The notes: generated by a model from the sequence alone, not told the origin. A stretch of DNA of 64,000 nt from Balanoglossus misakiensis (GCA_040954595.2 CM082589.2:11904001-11968000); one strand, 5' to 3'. Positions 1 to 10,284 are shown, counted from the stretch's first letter. Program-made: numbers and translations.

Positions 1-21
1 GAACAAATGTCGAGTGTTGAC

Positions 22-1100
22 CCGCTGTGACTTTCCCTCTTCGGTTTGCCCGACTTAGCCAACGTCTTTGTACTAGAGTGTCGGGTCTTTTGCAGAGCCA
101 GGCCGAAGGAAATCCGACTTGATCACCGTTGCTAACGAACGCTAGTGTCTGTCATGGTGTGCCGGGGTTTTAGTCGAGCCAGGCCGTAGGAGATCTGACT
201 TGATCATCGTGGTCAATGTACGCGTGTTTCCGCTCTAAAGTGCCGGGGCTTCAGCTAAACCAGGCCGTAGGAAATCCGACGTAATCACCGTTGATAACTT
301 ACGCCAGTCTGTGTCATATAGAGCTGGTGCACCAGCCGAGTCACGCCGTAGGAAATCTGACTAGATCAACGTGGTCAATGTACGCCTGTTTCTGCTCTAG
401 AGTGCCGGGGCTTCAGCTGAGCCAGGCCGTAGGAAACCCGACGTGATTACCGTTGTTAACTTACGCCAGTCTGTGTCCTATATATAGTGCCGGGGCATCA
501 GCCGTGCCAGGCCGAAGGAAATGTGAGTAGATCAACGTGGTCTCTGTACGCGTGTTTCTGCTCTAGAGTGCCAGGGCTTTAGCCAAGCCATGCCGTAGGA
601 AATCTGACTTAATCAACGTTGCTAACGAACGCTAGTGTCTGTCATAGTGTGCCGGGGTTTCAGTCGAGCCAAGCCGTAGGAGATCAGACTTGATCAACGT
701 GGTCTCTGTACGCTTGTTTCTGCTCTAGAGTGCCGGGGCTTTATCCAAGCCATGCCGTAGAAAATCTGACTTAATCAACGTTGCTAACGAACGCTAGTGT
801 CTGTCATAGTGTGCCGGGGTTTCAGTCGAGCCAAGCCGTAGGAGATCAGACTTGATCAACGTGGTCTCTGTACGCGTGTTTCTGCTCTAGAGTGCCGGGG
901 CTTTATCCAAGCCATGCCGTAGAAAATCTGACTTGATCACCGTTGCTAACGTACGCTAGTGTCTGTCATATTGTGACGGACATTTAGCGGAGCCAGGCCG
1001 TAGAAAAATCGACTTGTTCAACGTTACCAGTGTGCAACTGTTTCTGCTCTAGAGTGTCAGGGTTTTAGCCGACTTATGCTGTAGGAAATCTGAGTTGATG
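22..1100 (+). repeat. 81-bp subrepeat block in U1 (162-bp dimers)
   Basis: The core gccgtagga/gccgaagga/gctgtagga recurs near 102, 183, 264, 345, 426, 511, 592, 673, 754, 835, 916, 997 and 1079. Spacing is 81-82 bp with one step of 85. Alternate copies carry two flavours. One has atcaacgtggtc...tgtttctgctctaga. The other has accgttgctaacg...cgctagtgtctgtcat. The functional repeat is therefore a 162-bp dimer. The same block opens every monomer. Confidence 0.93.
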
Positions 1101-2040
1101 AACGGGAATTCAATTTTAGAAAACCCGTGTGAAAAGTATCTCTACCCGTTTGAAACTAAGAAAAGAATTTATTCTTATTTATTTTGTAAAAAAGACAATT
1201 TTATCGAAAAAAGTCGAAAATGGTAATTTTGTCTTGGGTGATTCAAATTATACTGCCTTTTCTGGAATTTGCAGCACTTTTTACAAGAGAACGACACTTC
1301 ATGTTCCATAATATTTCCGAAAAAATAAGAAAAGAGTTAATTTTTTATGATTTTTTAAAAATTTACCATTTTCGTCAAAATATGGCCAAAATGGCTATTT
1401 TTTCTTGAATTCCGTCAATATCTCTGCATTTTTGGAGTGGTCGAAAGTCTTAACATACAATCAACATGTCATATATGATCAGGGCACCAAATTCGAAGAA
1501 CAAAGGTTTTTTTTTTTTTTCTAAAAATGACATTTTCAAGGAAAATTTGGTAAAACGCAATTTTGTCTGCAGTGAGCCAAATTAGACGGTCTTTTGTGGA
1601 ATTTGTATCGATATATACATACGAAGAGCATTCTATACTCCATCAGATTTCCGAAAATGTAGAAAACAGGTATTTTTTGTAATTTTCAAAAATTTACTAT
1701 TTTGACCAAATTGTGGCTAAAATTGTTATTTTCGTGTTGAATGCCGCCAGTGTCACTGCTTTTAAAAGTCATAAAAACTTTTAACATACAAGCAATTGTT
1801 TATATATGATCAGGTCACCGAATTAATAAAATAAAGAATGTTTTGCCTAAAAATGACCTTTTTGGTGCAAAAACGAATAAAACGCAATTTTGTATTAAAT
1901 CAGCTCATTCAGAGTGCATTTTTTATAATCAGCACTATTTTAACGTATAATGGAAATTTCATACATCATCTAATATCCAAATATGAAAAAATGATTTAGA
2001 TTTTAGATGATTGTCCAAAATTAGCTGATATCTAATAAAT
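1101..2040 (+). repeat. AT-rich half of U1, degenerate subrepeats
   Basis: Within this block a pattern recurs at least four times. In order it has a ggccaaaatggc-like core, a run like ttgaattccgtcaatatctc, a catttttgg segment, tttaacatacaat, a catatatgatcag-like segment, and a T-rich run ending in aaaatgacatttt. Copies begin near 1383, 1560, 1720 and 1880. The pattern is shared with the subrepeats of the fold-back element at 50693-54058. No open reading frame here looks protein-coding. Confidence 0.8.
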
Positions 2041-2211
2041 GTAGTATTGAACCGTTCTGTTCCCCCCCCCCCTACATTATATGCGGTACGCCGATGTCAG
2101 CTTACCCGGCAGTACTGCAGGCCGTGCCCCCAACTAACGTCGGTGTTTGAAACGCCCTGGTTAAATTCGGGCTTTCTCTATAAATTGACAGGCAATAATG
2201 CAGTCCTACCC
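2041..2211 (+). repeat. C-run and TATA-like linker of U1
   Basis: This is the most conserved non-repetitive part of each monomer. It contains ccgttctgtt followed by a C-run (11 here, 7-13 elsewhere), then tacattatatgcggtacgcc and the segment aacgccctggttaaattcgg. A TATA-like ctataaattg box lies at 2178-2187. About 20 bases further on is gcagtcctacccg. Confidence 0.75.
2179..2185 (+). promoter_or_regulatory. TATA-like box repeated in each satellite linker
   Basis: The heptamer tataaat follows a pyrimidine-rich gctttctc and is followed at about 20-25 bases by gcagtcc, a plausible initiator. It is kept in almost every monomer linker. The LTR of E3 has the same ctataaattgg setting. That the monomer is transcribed from here is only inferred. 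Confidence 0.3.
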
Positions 2212-3354
2212 GAACAAATGTCGAGTGTTGACCCGCTGTGACTTTCCCTCTTCGGTTTGCCCGACTTAGCCAACGTCTTTGTACTAGAGTGTCGGGTCTT
2301 TTGCAGAGCCAGGCCGAAGGAAATCCGAGTAGATCAACGTGGTCTCTGTACGCGTGTTTCTGCTCTAGAGTGCCAGGGCTTTAGCCAAGCCATGCCGTAG
2401 GAAATCTGACTTGATCAACGTTGCTAACGAACGCTAGTGTCTGTCATAGTGTGCCGGGGTTTTAGTCGAGCCAAGCCGTAGGATATCAGACTTGATCAAC
2501 GTGGTCTCTGTACGCTTGTTTCTGCTCTAGAGTGCCGGGGCTTTATCCAAGCCATGCCGTAGAAAATCTGACTTGATCACCGTTGCTAACGTACGCTAGT
2601 GTCTGTCATATTGTGACGGAGATTTAGCCGAGCCAGGCCGTAGAAAAATCGACTTGTTCAACTTTACCAGTGTGCAACTGTTTCTGCTCTAGAGTGTCAG
2701 GGTTTCAGCCGACTTATGCTGTAGGAAATCTGAGTTGATGAACGGGAATTCATTGTTAGAAAACCCGTGTGGAAAGTATCTCTACCCGTTTCAAACTAAG
2801 AAAAGAATTTATTCTTATTTATTTTGTAAAAAAGACAATATTTCGAAAAAAAGTCGAAAATGGTAATTTTGTCTTGGGTGATTCAAATTATACCGCCTTT
2901 TCTGGAATTTGCAGCACTTTTTACAAGAGAACGACACTTCATGATCCATAATATTTCCAAAAATGAAGAAAGGAGTTAATTTTTTATGATTTTTTTAAAA
3001 ATTTACCATTTTTGTCAAAATATGGCCAAAATGGCTATTTTTTCTTGAATTCCGTCAATATCTCTGCATTTTTGGAGTGGTCGAAAGTTTTAACATACAA
3101 TCAACATGTCATATATGATCAGGGCACCAAATTCGAAGAACAAAGGTTTTTTTCTTTTTTTTTCTAAAAATGACATTTTCAAGGAACATTTGGTAAAACA
3201 CAATTTTGTCTGCAGTGAGCCATATTAGACTGTCTTTTGTGGAATTTGTATCGATATATACATACGAAGAGCATTTTATACTCCATCAGATTTTCGAAAA
3301 TGTAGAAAACGGGTATTTTTTGTAATTTTCAAAAATTTACCATTTTGACCAAAT
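2212..3354 (+). repeat. Satellite monomer U2, left part (deleted form, split by E1)
   Basis: The 81-bp block jumps from the first subrepeat directly to the variant that is normally sixth (ccgagtagatcaacgtgg), a loss of about five 81-bp units. The AT-rich half is cut after ccaaat by retrotransposon E1 and resumes at 9784. Confidence 0.9.
3350..3354. repeat. Target-site duplication of E1, left copy
   Basis: The 5-mer caaat sits directly before the left LTR and again at 9784-9788 directly after the right LTR. Uninterrupted monomers have a single copy (gaccaaattgtgg). A 5-bp duplication suits BEL/Pao elements. Confidence 0.9.
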
Positions 3355-3456
3355 TGTGGGGAAGTATCGTGGCAGTGATCAATACTCCCGGGAGGGGGTT
3401 CGAGTATACTGACGTTGGAAAAGAAGCGAACGATTCAGTGCTAGGTAAAACACTGG

Positions 3457-3462
3457 TTTATT
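3457..3462 (-). terminator. Polyadenylation signal in E1 LTR
   Basis: tttatt on the plus strand is AATAAA in element sense, downstream of the TATA box. The other LTR has it at 9537-9542. Confidence 0.5.
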
Positions 3463-3537
3463 ACCATCTGAATCGAACAACAAAGTAACACCACAGAGCT
3501 CCTTACAAAATGCTGCCCGAAAGCGCCAAAACTGGGT

Positions 3538-3547
3538 TATATATAAG
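3538..3547 (-). promoter_or_regulatory. TATA box in E1 3' LTR
   Basis: tatatataag on the plus strand reads CTTATATATA in element sense. It lies about 80 bp upstream of the AATAAA signal, the usual spacing for a short R region. The 5' LTR has the same box near 9618-9627. Confidence 0.6.
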
Positions 3548-3690
3548 TCCCACGAACTCCGGAGCAAACACTCAAAAATTACAATAAATCTGCTACAAGT
3601 ATAAAGTTTGGCGGGAAACAAAGTCAACTCTGATAGGGTAAGAGTTTCCGTCACGTGATCCTTCTGGAGTAAATCTCTCACTTCTCCATA

Positions 3691-3703
3691 TTCTCCCCCG
3701 CGC
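3691..3703 (-). other. E1 polypurine tract
   Basis: In element sense the purine-rich GCGCGGGGGAGAA abuts the 3' LTR. This is the expected place for the primer of plus-strand DNA synthesis. The 160 bp from here to the pol stop codon show nothing else. Confidence 0.75.
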
Positions 3704-3861
3704 AAAGGAAAGTCTCGAAAATCGTCAGAAAAAAAACATCAAATAACATGAAATATGATTAAAGTCACCTAAAGTGTTCAAGGATAATAAACTAATGTTC
3801 ATTGTGTCAGTAAACATGATAACAGTCACAATGCGATCGAAATTGTTTTCCAATTTCAAAG

Positions 3862-6168
3862 TCAAACAGAGAGATCCGCTATTCGTACTCGAGCGGCAAC
3901 TGCAGAGTCTCTGAGAGGTCGTCTCGGGGGTACAACATCCGCCTTCACCGAGGAATCTTCAGAGGCGCCAGCTGTGTCGACTGTTTCAGTATTCGTGTTG
4001 GAATCTGCTCCAATACCTGTATTATCTCCAGACACAGTTGACAGCTCCTTGGAGACAACTTCCAATGGGTACAATTTATGGATAGGTCGGTTTGTAGGAC
4101 CACCTGCGGTGTTCAACTCCGCAGATCGTACCAGTTTATCATTACCGAAGATCAACCTTGTTACAGTTCCTAAATGCCATTTCGGACGTTTGTCAGTGTC
4201 ACTGTGTATTATCACGACATCTCCGACCTTGATGACATTATCACGAGTTCCTTTGGTGGGATGTCGTTCACGTAGGGCAGTCAGATACTCGGACGACCAT
4301 CTTCGCCAAAATTGATCGTGTAATCTTGATAGATGTTCATATCTTTTGTTGATTTCACGATTATCACAGTAAGATGGGTCAATCACCTCTTCGTCGGTGA
4401 TCTCGATGTACGGCAATGAGGTCAGTGTCCTGCCATGTAGCAAGTGATTTGGGGTCAATCCAATGTTGTCGTTTATACTGGATGACACGTACGTTAACGG
4501 CCTGTCGTTTAAAACGGCTTCAATTTCAGTCACAACTGTTGCGAGTTCATCAAAGGTTAGGTAAGCTCGACCGAGAGTTTTCCTAATAGCGTTCTTTGTC
4601 AAAGCAATCAGCCTCTCCCAGAAGCCACCAAACCAGGGCGCGCGCTTCGGTATAAACGTCCATTGTACACGATGTGCGGCGAGAAAGTCATTTACTTCTG
4701 GCGTATCAAACAGTGTTTTGATTTCATTGGCAGCCGATAAATAAGTCGATGCGTTGTCTGACAGCATCCTACTCGGCAAAGAACGTCTCGCGGCGAATCT
4801 TCTGAACGCGTGCATGAACGTCTGGGTTGACATATCAGGAACCAGTTCTAGGTAAATGGCACGCGTCACCGCACAGGTGAATAAACAGATATAGGCTTTG
4901 GCACGTGTCCCATCTTTGGCCTTGGTATAAAGATGACCCGTGAAATCCACGCCTGTTACAGTAAATGCTGGGACAATGTTCACTCGATAACTTGGTAGCG
5001 GCGCTTGCACTGGATTCGCGTAAGGTTTCCCGGTAACTTTGTTGCAAATGACACAACCACGTAAGACACCGCGTACAATAATCCGAATTTTGGGGATCCA
5101 ATATCTTTGCCTTATCTGTGTCACTGTAGATTGGACTCCCTGGTGAAGCGTCAGTTCGTGTGATTTCCGTATTATCAAATTTGTCAATTTATGATGCGAG
5201 GGTATCAAGGCGGGAAATCTTGTGACGAAATCGATCGGCGCGTTATGGATTCTACTCCCACAGCGAAGTACGTCTTCTTCGTCAACAAATAAGTTCAGTT
5301 GTCGAACAATGGGCGCACATGTACTCAAGTTCAATTTCACAGACTGGATTTCGGCGTCATAGAACTGCCGTTGAATATGTTTAACCCACATATTTTCCGC
5401 TCGGTGCAGCTCATCAGAGGTAATTCTCCCGTGTTTCACCTCGGTAGATTTTTTCATCCGTGCGATGAATCTGAGGACATAACTTGTCACTCGTAATAGC
5501 CTATCCAAGTTGTTGAATCTGGAAATGTCAACAACGTGTTGAATTCCGTAGTCATTGGGACTGGTAATTTCCAGATTTTCGCGATCTGTACATCGTCTGG
5601 CTTTGGGGGGAGCGAGTATTTCTGCGTTGATTCCGTTGCCGAAACGCAGCGGCAATCTGTCCGTCTCATCTGGTTCGATTGCGGTATGCATCACATTAAC
5701 ATCAAACGCTGGGCAACTAGGCCAATCGCTTGTCTTTAGCCATGTTGGTCCATTACGCCATAGTTCAGAGCGTTCCATCATTTCGTAGGTTACCCCTCTG
5801 GTTAAAAGATCAGCTGGGTTGTGTTCTGATGGGCAGTATTTCTTTGTGGACTGAAATTCGCGAATTTCATCTACTCGATTCTTCACAAACACCGGAAGTC
5901 TCTTCTCACTGTTCAGCCAGTGAAGGACAATTTGGCTGTCACTCCATAAATAACAACGAACTATGTCATATTTGGAGGACAGGGCTTCTTTAGCGTACTT
6001 GCTGAGACGTGTGGCTATTAACGCAGCCATCAATTCCAGTCGTGGGAGTGTAGTTTCAGCCACTGGTGCGGTTCTAGTCTTCGCCATCACAAACGACGTT
6101 TGCTGTCCTCTTTTCAAATACACTACTGCCCCATACGCTCTCTGGCTTGCGTCTGCAAAGGCGTGTAG
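3862..6168 (-). pseudogene. pol: E1 pol, RNase H end and integrase part
   Basis: A long open stretch (753 codons from the first ATG at 6123) that follows an in-frame stop at 6169-6171. It begins with the RNase H signatures FADAS (just before the ATG), LPRLELMAA and WSDSQ. The BEL linker region comes next. Then comes an H2C2 zinc-binding segment (HELTLH with CVIC near residue 360). The integrase core has D393 (in GVDF), D456 (in LSDN) and E503 (in WERL), a D-x62-D-x46-E spacing that fits BEL integrases. A DUF5641-like C-terminal domain ends at 3862. This part looks intact by itself, but it is cut off from the upstream frame by the stop, so I call it part of a pseudogene. Its product would process and integrate the element cDNA in the nucleus. 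Confidence 0.92.
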
Positions 6169-6498
6169 CTAGCATTCATTGTCGCCTTCAAGTTCATCAA
6201 AATATTGTCGTTCGATCTTCGTGTTTTGCGAGTCTTTGAGATCTTCTGCGATGTGCATCCATTGAGTGTAGAGATCTGCGTTGATAGGTTCATCCCAGTC
6301 TAATTCCAGTTTCCATAGTAACTGAATGAACAATTTGGCTTTGATCATTACAGGGACGAGAAATCCAAACGGATCAAATAGCATCGCCACATAGCTGACA
6401 ATGTCACGTTTGGTCACGAGTTCGGCACGCGACGACATATTAACCACTTTAGAGTAAGTCAGATTTTGTTGACCACTGCATTCCCAAAACGGATACAT
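6169..6498 (-). pseudogene. pol: E1 pol, reverse transcriptase connection segment
   Basis: About 109 codons containing the BEL segment with DPFGFLVPV, which lies between the reverse transcriptase palm and RNase H. It overlaps the end of the preceding segment in another frame, so a frameshift lies near 6450-6498. It ends with an in-frame TAG at 6169-6171, right before the RNase H motif FADAS. Both breaks separate polymerase from RNase H. Confidence 0.88.
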
Positions 6499-6931
6499 CT
6501 TCGGTGGGTTCGTTCAGATTGTCACATGTAGCGAGTTCGTTTATTTGTTGACAGTTGGAAGACCATGCTCTGAGTTTGAATCCGCCTGATGTCATCAACT
6601 CATTGGCTTCATGGTAGTATTTCATGGCATTTTCTGCAGTATCAACTCCATCGATCACATTATCCACATAAATATTATTTCCCAATCTGTCAGCGGTGGG
6701 AAGTTGACTATTGTTCTCTAAATGCGTCTTGATAACCGCATTGAGGATGAATGGGGAACAGACTGCTCCAAACAAGACAGACTTAAACTGCAAAGTTATG
6801 AAGTCACTTTCTGGGTCGTTAATGTCCGACAGCCACAGAAATTTCGTGAATTTCCTCTCATCTTCTTCCAACCGAATGTTCAGGAATGCTTTCTCAATGT
6901 CAGCTGTGAAAGCAATGTTATTGGCGCGGAA
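6449..6931 (-). pseudogene. pol: E1 pol, reverse transcriptase palm with altered active site
   Basis: It continues in the same frame after the stop at 6932-6934. It carries motif A (TADIEKAFLNI, with its aspartate), the segment FGAVCSPF, and the motif that should be YxDD. Here that motif reads YVDN: the second aspartate is Asn at 6659-6661. The second aspartate of this motif binds catalytic metal in reverse transcriptases, so the enzyme should be inactive. The frame then runs into a frameshift near 6450-6498. Confidence 0.9.
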
Positions 6932-8195
6932 TCACAGCAGAATCGCTGGCAGGTCATTTATTAATGACGGTCCAGTTTGCAAGCAATCATTCAAACTTGG
7001 ATAATTAGAATCCTTCTTACAAGAGCAATCATAAACGATGCGAATGGGTGTTGTGGTCGAATTCTTAACCACCGGACGATGTGGCAAATAGTGTCCGATA
7101 TTCACGTCATCTTCGTCAACCTCTCCGATGAAGTCGCGACGTCTCTGTTCATTGATTATGTCGTCATATTTCTTGATGAGTTCAGAGGGTAACCTGCGTA
7201 TCGTATTACGCGTGCGTTTCATGGCGACATCGTAGTTGGTGGGTAGTGGAGGGTGATCTTCCTTCCACGGTAGTTTAGCTACGTATTTTCCTCGGTCAAC
7301 TCTCAAGTGCGTGTCTCTGTAAGACTCGTACGTCAACTGTTCATCAACTGTTGGATTGTCCTGAATACCGATCAATTCAAGGTCCCACATATTTTGGACC
7401 TGTGGTTCTCGGCCGATCGCAGTACTATCCATCGGTGTATACATGTCCGTTGCGCGATTTCCATGCAGTCCGTTGATAGAGTTCTCTGAAACTACGTTAC
7501 TGGTATCAGCAGTAGAAATCACGTGTAAGATATGCGCATTAGAATCCACTTTGGGAGTTCCGAGGGGTCCGGAGAGTAAGTATCCAAATTTGGATGACAC
7601 AGCAGTGGGGCCGGACGCGCCAGAAATAACGTGTGAGCCCACGAAATTCCAATATTGGTCGGCTCCGATTAGAACATCAATTGGCCACGACTGATCACTC
7701 GAAACTGGATGTGCGAATGGTAGCCCTTTCAGGTGGCTCATATTGTGGACTTCCTGAGAAATGTGATTTGTTAAGTCCGACGATATCTCTGGAATTATCA
7801 TCGCGTGAATAGCATGAGCAGTTAGTTCGGTGAATCCCATGGTGCGTACTTTGGAGTCCTTGCCACCGAAGGTCGATAACTTTATGTGTTCGTGCCGCGT
7901 AGCTTTCGCGGACAGCTGACGGGCGAATCTCTCAGTGACGAATGTCTTATTTGCTCCTTCATCAAACAGGATGACGGCATGTATGGGGGCTCCCCGTCCG
8001 ACAGACAGTGGTACAAACGCAGTTTTCAGCAGCACTGGCCCAGTGTTTATCTTCTTATCCGTAAATGTATCGGTATTAGTCAATGTTACTTTGACATCAG
8101 AAGTACTTGATGATGGCGATGGCGAGGACGACGCTCCGGTTGGCGTCGTTGTAGCGGTGGGAACGTCGTAGTGTAGCGCAGAGTGCAGGAGTATT
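6932..8195 (-). pseudogene. pol: E1 pol, protease and start of reverse transcriptase
   Basis: The frame opens near 8195, downstream of a frameshift after the gag zinc knuckles, and is open to a TGA at 6932-6934. The aspartic protease (DUF1758/peptidase A17 type) shows LFDEGANKTF, with D-E-G where retropepsins usually have D-S/T-G, and the family signature VLIGADQYW. Then comes the N-terminal part of the reverse transcriptase with IVYDCS and the block LNDCLQTGP. The stop lies only about ten codons before motif A. The protease would cleave the Gag-Pol polyprotein in the particle. Confidence 0.9.
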
Positions 8196-8580
8196 TTGAT
8201 TTACACTCCGCAACTCTATGTTTTCCAAAGCAATTAAAACATAGTCTGTCCTTCTTCACAATGTCCAGTCTCTCGCGCGTATCAGTTACCACAGTGCAAT
8301 TTGACGCGAAGTGTGACCCTTTGCAGAACGGGCACGTTTTGACAGGGGCGCAAAACTTCTGTTTACCTGTCATCTGCGTTTTCGTGTGAAACGCGGTTAT
8401 TTCCGGTTCTCTGGTAGTGGCCATTGTTATCTCGTCGACCCGGTTGCCGGCTTGAAGGGTGTTTATCTCGTGTTGAATGGCTTTTCGTAGATCTGCTAAT
8501 GTCCACGCAGCATTACCATGTTTTCTTGCTATCTGCTCTCGAATGTTAGGAGGTAATTTCTCCCGTATTATTGGAACCAA
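8086..8580 (-). pseudogene. gag: E1 gag, nucleocapsid part with zinc knuckles
   Basis: 164 codons in a frame different from both neighbours. Two CCHC knuckles are visible: CPFCKGSHFASNC and CFNCFGKHRVAEC, each C-x2-C-x3-H-x4-C. A third, probably present in the family, is garbled at a frameshift near 8190. The last part of this frame (Arg- and His-rich) is an out-of-frame reading of the start of pol. The nucleocapsid binds element RNA. Confidence 0.88.
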
Positions 8581-9401
8581 AGTTCGCCGTATGTGGTTTC
8601 CTCCTTACCCAGCGACTGAAGACCTCGAACGTGATTTTCAATCGAGTAGTAGAAATGCCTTAAACTTTGTACGTCGGCGGTTGGGCTTTGTAGATTCCAC
8701 AACGCGGTCATATGAGCATCTACTATGAGATGGGTTTGTCCGTATCTTTCGGTCAATAAGTCAATCGCGTGCGTGAGTGGCAATCCGTTGATTGTTCTCG
8801 CTGCTTCATCTTTGAGTACACTCCGCAAATACGTAAACTTCTGAATGTTGTCCAAATTAGTGTCCGAAGGTATCGAAGACTTGAATACATCGAAGAAACT
8901 CGACCATTCTATTACATTGCCTGAGAAAGTTTGCAGCTGGAGTTTCGGTAGAGTTACTGTTTTACGAGGCGTCGCGTTGCCGAGGCTGCTTCCCGTTACA
9001 TTACCAGTACTAGTAGTAGTTGTCCGCATCTCCGATTTGTTTTTCTTGATGAAAGATGCGATGCGATGATTGTGTTCGAAGATTTCGGCCTGGTAGTCGC
9101 CTGAAGTTTCATTTTCTTCGTCAAAGTGTTCATCGTCAATTAGATCGAGGATTCTCACCTCGAGGTCGGCGAGTAGACGGATCTTGTTCTAAAGTTGTTC
9201 GTTCAGCCCTTCCAGCGTGTCGAGTGTAGTCGGCTTGTCTGTACCGACGTCTACGAAATTGTTCATGAGGGTGTCGGCCTTGTTGAACAGTCGGGTCACT
9301 TGTGCGCGTTGACCACGACGCGATCTCTTCAGTTTTGTCAACGCTGTTGGCTGATCCTCTTGTTGTCCATCTTGTGGCGCGATGTGTTCTTGTTCCGACA
9401 T
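8568..9401 (-). pseudogene. gag: E1 gag, N-terminal and capsid-like part
   Basis: The start ATG is at 9399-9401, 33 bp inside the 5' LTR boundary, and is the first ATG after the primer-binding site. One frame runs to 8568 but has an in-frame TAG at 9189-9191. The first 70 codons contain the BEL gag start (VTRLFNKADTLMNNF). After the stop, a predicted helical part is followed by the DUF1759 region (LPKLQLQTFSG through YGQTH). A frameshift near 8572 moves the rest into another frame. Confidence 0.9.
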
Positions 9402-9417
9402 CTTGCTCTGTTATACT

Positions 9418-9430
9418 GGTCTCAGCACCA
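9418..9430 (-). other. E1 primer-binding site
   Basis: In element sense TGGTGCTGAGACC follows the 5' LTR after a 4-base spacer. It is complementary to a tRNA 3' end finishing in CAGCACCA; I do not assign the tRNA. Confidence 0.65.
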
Positions 9431-9434
9431 AAAA

Positions 9435-9783
9435 TGTGGGGAAGTATCGTGGCAGTGATCAATACTCCCGGGAGGGGGTTCGAGTATACTGACGTCGGAA
9501 AAGAAGCGAACGATTCAGTGCTAGGTAAAACACTGGTTTATTACCATCTGAATCCAACAACAAAGTAACACCACAGAGCTCCTTACAAAAAGCTGCCCGA
9601 AAGCGCCAAAACTGGGTTATATATAAGTCCCACGAACGCCGGAGCAAACACTCAAAAATTACAATAAATCTGCTACAAGTATAAAGTTTGGAGGGAAACT
9701 CTGATATCAACTGATATCAACTCTGATAGGGTAAGAGTTTCCGTCACGTGATCCTTCTGGAGTAAATCTCTCACTTCTCCATA
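9435..9783 (-). repeat. E1 5' LTR
   Basis: 349 bp, the partner of 3355-3690. It is longer because of a small local duplication (two copies of a gatatcaact-like stretch near 9702-9720). It is followed by the target duplication caaat at 9784-9788. Confidence 0.93.
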
Positions 9784-10284
9784 CAAATTGTGGCTTAAAT
9801 TGTTATTTTCGTGTTGAATGCCGCCAGTGTCACTGCTTTTAAAAGTCATAAAAACTTTTAACATACAAGCAATTGTTTATATATGATCAGGTCACCGAAT
9901 TAAAAAATAAAGAATGTTTTGCCTAAAATGACCTTTTTGGTGCAATAACGAATAAAACGCAATTTTGTATTTAATCAGCTCATTCACAGTGCATTTTTTA
10001 TAATCAGCACCATTTTTACATATAATGGAAATTTCATACATCATCAGATATCCAAATATGAAAAAATGATTTAGATTTTAGATGATTGTCCAAAATTAGC
10101 TGATATCTAATAAATGTAGTATTGAACCGTTCTGTTCCCCCCCCCTACATTATATGCGGTACGCCGATGTCAGCTTACCCGGAAGTACTGCAGGCTGTGC
10201 CCCCAACTAACGTCAGTGTTTGAAACGCCGTGGTTAAATTCGGGCTTTCTCTATAAATTGACAGGCAATAATGCGGTCCTACCC
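9784..10284 (+). repeat. Satellite monomer U2, right part
   Basis: It resumes at the same point of the AT-rich half where the left part stopped, with the duplicated caaat, and runs to the next anchor. C-run of 9. Confidence 0.92.

Larger units (their letters stand above)
1..2211 (+). repeat. Satellite monomer U1, long form
   Basis: This is the longest monomer (2211 bp). The 81-bp block has 13 subrepeats, and the pair around 673-916 is present one extra time, which explains the excess of about 160 bp over the usual 2.05 kb. C-run of 11. Confidence 0.9.
3355..3690 (-). repeat. E1 3' LTR
   Basis: 336 bp, repeated at 9435-9783. In element sense it runs from TATGGAGAAG to CTTCCCCACA; the ends form an imperfect inverted repeat. 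It holds a TATA box at 3538-3547 and an AATAAA signal at 3457-3462, both read on the minus strand. Confidence 0.93.
3355..9783 (-). mobile_element. E1: BEL/Pao LTR retrotransposon, full structure, coding region broken
   Basis: A 6.4-kb element with two LTRs, a primer-binding site, a polypurine tract and a gag-pol region in the family order: gag, aspartic protease, reverse transcriptase, RNase H, integrase, all on the minus strand. It is inserted in the AT-rich half of satellite monomer U2 with the duplication caaat. The LTRs differ by about five substitutions and one short duplication, so insertion is not ancient. The reading frame carries three in-frame stops and at least three frameshifts, so this copy cannot make its proteins. 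Confidence 0.95.

Noticed and set aside
22-1100. Regularly spaced 81-bp repeats as a possible CRISPR array
   Set aside because: The whole unit repeats without unique spacers, and the context is an animal genome with retrotransposons.
1129-1311. A 60-codon ORF recurring in nearly every monomer (also at 2769, 11251, 22680, 36129, 40198, 44282, 48206 and 50261)
   Set aside because: It begins with GTG in most copies, has no domain, and is conserved only because the satellite is homogeneous. Overlapping frames are equally conserved.
3974-4315. Plus-strand ORFs across E1 (e.g. 113 codons at 3974, 97 at 6711, 87 at 5730)
   Set aside because: They are antisense shadows of pol, without recognisable domains.
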